Shown: one piece after another, positions 6,491-11,121 of the stretch | How the letters are laid out: each line of letters opens with the position of its first letter | How positions within the stretch are numbered: position 1 is the stretch's first letter | Origin: Candidatus Onthomorpha intestinigallinarum | Lineage (GTDB): Bacteria; Bacteroidota; Bacteroidia; Bacteroidales; P3 | Assembly (NCBI GenBank): GCA_019114015.1 | Contig: DXGG01000050.1 | Coordinates: 1 to 11,121 of the forward strand | Length of the DNA stretch: 11,121 nt | Reading direction: 5' to 3' | Notes under the pieces: generated by a model | Told to the model about the DNA's origin: nothing | Databases searched by the model: none | What the model saw: only the letters and a program-made list of their open reading frames with translations | Program-made: the position numbers and the translations under genes

Positions 6491-7384
6491 AGAATGTATC
6501 CAACGGCTTATCTGTTCTATCGCCTCTATGCTTCTGTTGGTCTGACAGTCCATGAGCGAGCTCTCTATTCCGAACACGCGGTTTTCCCTTACTGCCTTCA
6601 GCTTGTCGTAGGGCGAAGTGTTTACAAATGTCTTCAAGTCTTCCTTGCGGATAATTATGCAGTCGGGCTGGTCCGCAAAAAGAGCTTCCTTGCTGAAAGA
6701 CCAGTTGCGGGCTTTCTCGGCTATGTTCTTCCCGCCGGCCAGTTCTATCATTTCGTTTATGTATGTGTCCCCGCCGGCCGTATAGTCGCCCGAATTGCCG
6801 AAGCCAACGACGTAATAGACCTTAGGCCTGTCCTCTCCCCTGTTCTGTCTGCGTATCCTGTCTATGCCGTCCTGCATTGACCTTACAAGACTGTCGGCCC
6901 TGGACTGCTCGCAAAATATACGTCCCAATATGTTTATGGTTTGATATACGCCCTCCACGTTCTTCCTTTCCGGCAAAGAGACAACCGGTATGCCGGAATG
7001 GCTTATACGTTCAACGCTCTGCCTGTTCACCATAGAGGAAGCAATGACTACATCGGGCTTTAAGGCTATTATCATCTCCACGTTGGCATCGCTTATTCCT
7101 CCGACGGATTTTATCCTTTTCACCTCTTCGGGATAGGTACAGTAATCCGTCCTGCCGACAAGCGAAGCCTGCCTGCCCAAGGCGAATATCAGTTCGCTTA
7201 TGCCCGGAGAAAGCGATACAACCCTTTGAGGGTTCGGCCTTATGCTTGTCTTGCGGTTGTAGTAGTCGGTTATCTCGATTGTGTTGTCCGCCTCAGGCTT
7301 GTCAGTCTTGCCGCCGCATGAAAGGAAAACGGCAAAACAACCCATGGCGACAAGCAGAAATCCCCGACGCGATAGATTTCTCAT
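6488..7384 (-). CDS. BtuF-like substrate-binding lipoprotein of a metal-chelate ABC importer
   Basis: From the ATG at 7384 the product is 298 residues and belongs to the periplasmic-binding-protein family of cobalamin, heme and siderophore importers (Peripla_BP_2). Landmarks are RVVSLSPGISELIFALG (54-70), DYCTYPEEVKRIKSVGG (80-96), ALKPDVVIA (107-115) and a C-terminal lobe with YTAGGDTYINEMIELAGG. It would capture a chelate in the periplasm and hand it to a membrane permease. The N-terminus reads MRNLSRRGFLLVAMGC and then a hydrophobic run to FLSCGGK. Cys23 is the likelier lipid anchor, Cys16 the alternative. SRRGFL resembles a twin-arginine signal. An in-frame ATG at 7411 would add nine residues, but it lies 2 bases from a -7 promoter box and thus at or before the RNA start, so I prefer 7384. 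The upstream minus-strand gene is a TonB-dependent receptor, a sensible partner. No permease or ATPase gene follows; the next gene is convergent. Substrate unknown. Confidence 0.86.
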   Translation of the reverse strand: MRNLSRRGFLLVAMGCFAVFLSCGGKTDKPEADNTIEITDYYNRKTSIRPNPQRVVSLSPGISELIFALGRQASLVGRTDYCTYPEEVKRIKSVGGISDANVEMIIALKPDVVIASSMVNRQSVERISHSGIPVVSLPERKNVEGVYQTINILGRIFCEQSRADSLVRSMQDGIDRIRRQNRGEDRPKVYYVVGFGNSGDYTAGGDTYINEMIELAGGKNIAEKARNWSFSKEALFADQPDCIIIRKEDLKTFVNTSPYDKLKAVRENRVFGIESSLMDCQTNRSIEAIEQISRWIHS

Positions 7385-7413
7385 TTCTCGGATTTTTTGA
7401 TTGACACTCATTG

Positions 7414-7421
7414 CAAAGATA
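7414..7421 (-). promoter_or_regulatory. -7 promoter box for the binding-protein gene
   Basis: TATCTTTG read on the minus strand (7421-7414) fits TAnnTTTG exactly. No TTTG is seen 19-21 bases upstream. It lies just after the intrinsic terminator of the receptor gene, so the binding protein probably has its own transcript, with a leader of about 20-25 bases before the ATG at 7384. Confidence 0.5.
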
Positions 7422-7445
7422 GGAGTTTTTCTTTCATGAAGAGAG

Positions 7446-7486
7446 AAAAACGTCTTCTGAAGACATTTTTTTCTCTTCTGAAGACG
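7446..7486 (-). terminator. Intrinsic terminator of the TonB-dependent receptor gene
   Basis: Read on the minus strand, CGTCTTCAGAAGA (7486-7474), a 10-base A-rich loop, and TCTTCAGAAGACG (7463-7451) form a perfect 13-bp stem followed by five T (7450-7446) and a pyrimidine-rich run. It begins 19 bases after the receptor stop codon. Each arm is itself palindromic, see the repeat entry. Confidence 0.78.
7452..7485. repeat. Pair of palindromic direct repeats, 21 bases apart
   Basis: TCTTCTGAAGAC occurs at 7453-7464 and again at 7474-7485. The first copy extends to the 13-base palindrome GTCTTCTGAAGAC (7452-7464); the second has an 11-base palindromic core (7474-7484). The start-to-start distance is 21 bases, two turns of B-DNA. 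The two copies also supply the arms of the receptor terminator. Confidence 0.75.
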
Positions 7487-7504
7487 CTTTCACGGAATTT
7501 GATT

Positions 7505-9802
7505 CTATATCATGAACTTCAGCCCCGCATAAAACGTTCTCGGTTGTGTAGGACCGTAAATATAGCCTGCATCCCTGTCGATGCCTGTGTCAAAGTCTTT
7601 CTGATAGGCATCGAACAGATTGTTCACCCCTACCCTAAGCAGAAGCGAACCCGTACCGGTTTTCTTCAATTCATAGCTTAGGGAACAGTTCATGTCGAAG
7701 AAATCGGGCGTGGTCTCCAGACGGTCCTTTTCTATGTAACCCTTGTAATGCGCCACCTTCATGCTGCCGGTATATGTACCGGCCACGTTTATGCTCAGTC
7801 TTTTCATCGGCTTTACGTCAAAGCTAAGAAAACCGTAGCAGTCGGGACTTCTCAACAAATGTTTGGTACCCGCAACCGAAGGGTCCTCGGACCAGAACTC
7901 CTCTTGACGGTACTCGCTTGACTGAAGCGTGAATCCGAGCGAAAGGGTCGAAATGTCCTTATAGGTCAACTTGAATGTATGGCTCACTCCGTAAACCGTG
8001 GCTCCCGAAGCGTTGTAACGCTCCTGATAGACCGAATTGGTCAGAGTGTCCTCCGCTATCACCCTGAAGGCAAAGACATCATCCAACACGGTGCAGAAAG
8101 TCTCCACAAGGACGTTGAACTGGAAGTTTTCGCCGAACCTGTGATATTTGTCCACCGAAAGGCTGAAGCTGTGAGAGTATTCTGGCCTCAAGCCCTCGGC
8201 CAGTCTGGTCCTGAGGTTTTTTCCTCCAACCTGGGTTATGTGAAAGTCCTCCTCATAGGCCTGAGGAGCCCTGTAACCGCTCGAATAGCTCAAACGGAAT
8301 TGCAGGTCGGAATTGGGTTTGTACAAAAGGTTGATACGGGGAACGAAGACCGGCTTGTCCAACATGTTATGCTTGTCGGTCCTGAAGCCCAACAGCAGGT
8401 TGAACTTCTTCATCGTCCATTCCGATTGCAGGTATGCCCCCACAAGATGGGTGGTCTGTTCGTTCATTATGCCGTAATTGGGCACCCTGTCGTCCAAATC
8501 GTTGGTGTTGTATTCCAGTCCGTAGGTTATGCTTGCCGGTGCGAACAGCAGCCTGTCCATACGGTGATTGGCCATGATGCCGGCAAGCAGCGTAAGGTCC
8601 CTGCTCTTGCCGTAGGCGTTGGTATCCCTGTGCGAACCGTAGTATGAGCGGCGGTCTATGTATTGGGCGGATATATAGGAGTTGACCCTGTGCTTGCCGT
8701 TAAGGGAAAGATAATCATGGTTCAGGCCGATTGAATTGATGTTATGCTCCGTCATCTCGCATATATCGCTTTGATGAGGCTGCAAATCGAAGTTGTTGCC
8801 GCCCCTTCTCTTTTCGTTTATGGTGTGATACTCCAATCCGAACTTGTGTTTCTCGTTAGCCCTGTAATAAGACTTTACCCCGAAGGAATAATTCTTCAGC
8901 GTGCCTATTTCGGAAAAGCCGTCACCGTTGGCATCATAGGCATCCCTCGTCCTGAAGGTCTGATAGAAGGATGCTCCGGCCTTTCTGTTTTTGCTTATCA
9001 CCGTTCCGTTGGCGTTGACGTTCTGAGCATAAGTACTGCCTCCTATCAACTGGGCGTCGGTCGAAAGAGAAAAGCTGGGATTGAGCGGTTCCTTGGTTAT
9101 TATGTTTATGGTGCCTGCTATCGCATTTGCTCCGAAGAGAGCGGAACCGCCTCCCTTCACCACTTCCACCCGTTCGACCATGTTGACAGGTATCTGTTCC
9201 AAGCCGTATATTCCGCTCAATGCACTCATTACGGGTCTGGAATCTATCAACAGCTGGGTGTAAGGTCCGTCCAGTCCGTTTATCCTGACCTGAGGAAAAC
9301 CGCAGTTCTGACAATTGTATTCCACCCTCACGCCGCTCTGATAAGGCAAAGCCTGAACCAAGTCCTGGGCATTGGTCTTCTCGAACTGTTTTTCGGAAAG
9401 GACGTTGACTATCACGGGAGCCTCCTTGCGGCTCGTCTCGTTCCTGTTGGCCGAGACGACAACCCCTTCCAACTCCGTAGCCCTGGGTTTCAGTTCTATG
9501 TGAGCATGGGCTATTTTGTCCGCAATCACCTCTATTTCCTCCCTGCATGTATTGTAACCTATACAATTGACAATCAAGGTGTATTTTCCGGGCTTGAGAC
9601 CTCTGAACAGGAAGTTTCCCTCCTCGTTGGTCGTAGTCCCCGCCTCGGTGTTTTCTATTGCAATAGTCGCATAGACTATCGGTTCTTTCGTTTCTGCATC
9701 GAATACATGGCCTTCTATGACTATGCGTCCTTCATCTCTGGCCTCAAGGTTCAGGACAAAACCCGAAACAAGCAGTAAAAAAGCAAGGATTTTTTTCATC
9801 AT
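7505..9802 (-). CDS. TonB-dependent outer-membrane receptor (CarboxypepD_reg-like domain, plug, beta-barrel)
   Basis: This 765-residue outer-membrane protein should import a scarce ligand using energy from TonB-ExbBD. Order of parts: signal peptide (1 to about 21, cleavage after LNLEA), a carboxypeptidase-regulatory-like beta-sandwich (about 26-106, IEGHVFDAETKEPIVYATI onward) typical of Bacteroidota receptors, a possible TonB box at LEGVVVSANR (111-120), the plug (about 125-240, with QVRINGLDGPYTQLLID, VERVEVVKGGGSALFGANAIAG and INIITKEP), then the barrel to a C-terminal strand ending FYAGLKFMI. Size and order are those of BtuB/siderophore-type receptors, not of the larger SusC type, and no SusD gene is near. 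The plug has a CxxC pair (Cys164, Cys167; YNCQNCGFP). The neighbouring BtuF-like gene suggests a metal chelate such as cobalamin, heme or a siderophore; which one cannot be told. Two adjacent ATG codons (9802, 9799) are equivalent starts. Its own promoter and terminator suggest a monocistronic transcript. Confidence 0.92.
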   Translation of the reverse strand: MMKKILAFLLLVSGFVLNLEARDEGRIVIEGHVFDAETKEPIVYATIAIENTEAGTTTNEEGNFLFRGLKPGKYTLIVNCIGYNTCREEIEVIADKIAHAHIELKPRATELEGVVVSANRNETSRKEAPVIVNVLSEKQFEKTNAQDLVQALPYQSGVRVEYNCQNCGFPQVRINGLDGPYTQLLIDSRPVMSALSGIYGLEQIPVNMVERVEVVKGGGSALFGANAIAGTINIITKEPLNPSFSLSTDAQLIGGSTYAQNVNANGTVISKNRKAGASFYQTFRTRDAYDANGDGFSEIGTLKNYSFGVKSYYRANEKHKFGLEYHTINEKRRGGNNFDLQPHQSDICEMTEHNINSIGLNHDYLSLNGKHRVNSYISAQYIDRRSYYGSHRDTNAYGKSRDLTLLAGIMANHRMDRLLFAPASITYGLEYNTNDLDDRVPNYGIMNEQTTHLVGAYLQSEWTMKKFNLLLGFRTDKHNMLDKPVFVPRINLLYKPNSDLQFRLSYSSGYRAPQAYEEDFHITQVGGKNLRTRLAEGLRPEYSHSFSLSVDKYHRFGENFQFNVLVETFCTVLDDVFAFRVIAEDTLTNSVYQERYNASGATVYGVSHTFKLTYKDISTLSLGFTLQSSEYRQEEFWSEDPSVAGTKHLLRSPDCYGFLSFDVKPMKRLSINVAGTYTGSMKVAHYKGYIEKDRLETTPDFFDMNCSLSYELKKTGTGSLLLRVGVNNLFDAYQKDFDTGIDRDAGYIYGPTQPRTFYAGLKFMI

Positions 9803-9828
9803 GATTCAAATTGTTTTTGTTTTTGCTG

Positions 9829-9859
9829 CAAAATTACATCGGGCGTTTCACCCGTGCAA
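9829..9859 (-). promoter_or_regulatory. Promoter of the TonB-dependent receptor gene
   Basis: TAATTTTG on the minus strand (9836-9829) matches TAnnTTTG. TTGC (9859-9856), 19 bases upstream, is a partial -33 match. The leader to the ATG at 9802 is only about 20-25 bases, too short for any riboswitch. The spacer contains a small CGGG-N7-CCCG dyad (9840-9854), too short to call an operator. Confidence 0.5.
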
Positions 9860-9886
9860 TACTCAGAAATGGTAATTCCAATACAA

Positions 9887-9930
9887 GAAAAGGCAGGTCG
9901 GAACAAGGATTTGCCCTCACGACCTGCCTT
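9887..9930 (-). terminator. Intrinsic terminator of leuS
   Basis: AAGGCAGGTCG (9890-9900) pairs perfectly with CGACCTGCCTT (9920-9930): an 11-bp, G+C-rich stem with a 19-base loop. On the minus strand the stem runs into TTTTCTTG. It lies 21 bases after the leuS stop codon. Confidence 0.78.
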
Positions 9931-9951
9931 CAATATTGCAATGCGAGACTT

Positions 9952-11121
9952 TTATACGACAAGGTTTACAATCTTTTTAGGTACGAAAATAAGTTTTTTA
10001 AGAGGCTTTCCGTCCATAAAACGGATTATGTCCCCGTTTGCAAGCACCGTCTTTTCCACTTCCTCCTTTGAGACATTGATGTCAAACTCTATATAAGTCC
10101 TTGTCTTTCCGTTGATTGACACAGGATATCTGAAAGTGTTTTCCACAAGCATGCCGGGGTCAAATTCGGGGAAACGGGCGAAGCTTATGCTGTCATCGTG
10201 TCCCAAAAGCGACCACAACTCCTCGGATATGTGCGGAGCAAAAGGCGAAAGCAATACGGCCAACGGTTCGAGTATTCCCCTTTTGTTGCATTTGATATCG
10301 CCAAGTTCGTTGACGCATATCATGAACGTTGATACGGAAGTGTTGAGAGAGAACCTCTCTATGTCGTCCTGCACTTTCTTTATGGTCTTGTGAAGGATTT
10401 TCAATTCCTCTTTGGACGGTTCGGCCTCGGATACGCAAAAGTTGTTGTCTGCATCGTGGTACAGCTTCCAGAACTTGCGCATGAATCTGCCGACACCCTC
10501 TATTCCTTTGGTATCCCATGGTTTGGACTGCTCCAGCGGGCCGAGGAACATCTCATAAAGTCTGAGCGTGTCCGCCCCGTATCTTTCCACCAAATCGTCA
10601 GGGTTCTGTACGTTGTAGAGACTTTTGCTCATCTTCTCTATTTCATGTCCGCAGATGTATTTTCCCTCTTCCAACTCGAACTCCGCATCATTGAACTCGC
10701 TCCTCCACTGCCTGAACCTTTCCAAATCCAGAACATCGTTGTCCACCATGTTGATATCCACATGTATAGGGTCTGTGTCATATTTGTCCTTAAGGTTATA
10801 CGACACATATCTGTTCGTTCCCTTTATCCTATAAACGAAGTTGGAGCGTCCCTGTATCATTCCCTGATTGATGAGCTTGCGATAAGGCTCGTCCTTGCAG
10901 ACAACGCCTATGTCGAACAGAAATTTGGTGATGAATCTTGAATACAGAAGGTGTCCTGTGGCATGTTCGCTGCCGCCTATGTACAGATCGACGTTCTGCC
11001 AGTAGTCATTGGCCTGTTTGGACACGAATTCCGTGTCGTTGTCGGGGTCCATGTATCTTATGGAATATGCATTCGAACCTGCGAATCCGGGCATGGTGTT
11101 GCAGTCGTAAGGATATCCCTC
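9952..11121 (-). CDS. leuS: Leucyl-tRNA synthetase, C-terminal part (5' end outside the window)
   Basis: LeuRS charges tRNA-Leu with leucine in the cytosol. The minus strand is open from the right edge to a TAA at 9954-9952, giving 389 residues, roughly the last two fifths of the usual 850-950. The fragment opens with EGYPYDCNTMPGFAGS, the catalytic-domain region (EGYP...TMP..AGS) found in all LeuRS, so the ATG at 11094 is internal. HATGH follows (about residues 53-57), and the class I signature KMSKS is encoded at 10635-10621 (fragment residues 163-167), followed by NPDDLVERYGADTLRLYEMF and the SKPWD tRNA-stem-contact region. Then come the helical anticodon-binding domain (NTSVSTFMICVNEL, LSPFAPHISEELW) and a small C-terminal domain ending in IVNLVV. 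All expected motifs are present and no damage is visible. The promoter and the HIGH motif lie outside the window. The closest matches I remember are Bacteroidales LeuRS proteins. Confidence 0.96.
   Translation of the reverse strand, partial: EGYPYDCNTMPGFAGSNAYSIRYMDPDNDTEFVSKQANDYWQNVDLYIGGSEHATGHLLYSRFITKFLFDIGVVCKDEPYRKLINQGMIQGRSNFVYRIKGTNRYVSYNLKDKYDTDPIHVDINMVDNDVLDLERFRQWRSEFNDAEFELEEGKYICGHEIEKMSKSLYNVQNPDDLVERYGADTLRLYEMFLGPLEQSKPWDTKGIEGVGRFMRKFWKLYHDADNNFCVSEAEPSKEELKILHKTIKKVQDDIERFSLNTSVSTFMICVNELGDIKCNKRGILEPLAVLLSPFAPHISEELWSLLGHDDSISFARFPEFDPGMLVENTFRYPVSINGKTRTYIEFDINVSKEEVEKTVLANGDIIRFMDGKPLKKLIFVPKKIVNLVV

Noticed and set aside
8744..9778. 344-codon plus-strand frame opposite the TonB-dependent receptor
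   Set aside because: It is an antisense shadow of the conserved plug and barrel; the translation shows no domain or signal.
9840..9854. CGGG-N7-CCCG dyad in the receptor promoter spacer as an operator
   Set aside because: The arms are only 4 bases with mismatched flanks, which is expected by chance.
9803..9951. Cobalamin riboswitch upstream of the BtuB-like receptor
   Set aside because: The 149-base gap is filled by the leuS terminator and the receptor promoter; no B12-box-like segment is seen and the leader is only about 20-25 bases.
1..11121. CRISPR arrays, insertion sequences, tRNA or rRNA genes, phage or defence genes
   Set aside because: I saw no regularly spaced repeats, transposase frames, terminal inverted repeats, cloverleaf sequence or defence-type domains; the genes are metabolic, transport and translation genes.

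Overview
The window looks like chromosomal sequence from a Bacteroidota bacterium, most likely Bacteroidales. Four things support this. None of the starts has a Shine-Dalgarno sequence. The intergenic regions carry the Bacteroides-type promoter (TAnnTTTG at -7, sometimes TTTG at -33). One gene encodes a TonB-dependent receptor with an N-terminal carboxypeptidase-regulatory-like domain. The LeuRS, FabK and SAM-adenosyltransferase-family proteins are of the Bacteroidales kind as I remember them. Isoleucine is written mainly as ATA, which is unusual at this moderate G+C. I see no mobile element, CRISPR array, tRNA or rRNA, and gene order and composition look like ordinary core genome.

Layout, left to right. 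(1) 1-257, minus: the first 85 codons of an exported protein, cut by the window edge. (2) 258-415: a divergent promoter region. (3) 416-5583, plus: a two-gene unit, fabK (FMN-dependent enoyl-ACP reductase) followed after 5 bases by a 1405-residue fusion of a eukaryote-type glycogen synthase (GT3) to an alpha-glucan phosphorylase (GT35). It ends at an intrinsic terminator. (4) 5702-6484, plus: a SAM hydroxide adenosyltransferase (DUF62) family protein with its own promoter, meeting the next gene tail to tail with 3 bases between the stop codons. (5) 9802-6488, minus: a TonB-dependent outer-membrane receptor, then an unusual hairpin terminator built from two self-complementary repeats, then a BtuF-like substrate-binding lipoprotein with its own promoter. 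(6) 11121-9952, minus: the C-terminal part of leuS with its terminator.

How the genes work together. The GT3-GT35 protein joins glycogen elongation and glycogen phosphorolysis in one polypeptide. FabK is probably only a transcriptional neighbour. The receptor and the binding protein probably form the outer-membrane and periplasmic steps of uptake of a metal chelate (cobalamin, heme or siderophore), but no permease or ATPase gene is present here and the receptor leader is too short for a cobalamin riboswitch. The most noteworthy points are the opposing-function glycogen fusion, the apparent loss of two of the three catalytic residues in the DUF62 protein, a twin-arginine-like signal on the binding protein, the double-palindrome terminator and the ATA-dominated isoleucine usage. 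I did not find a clearly new multi-gene system.
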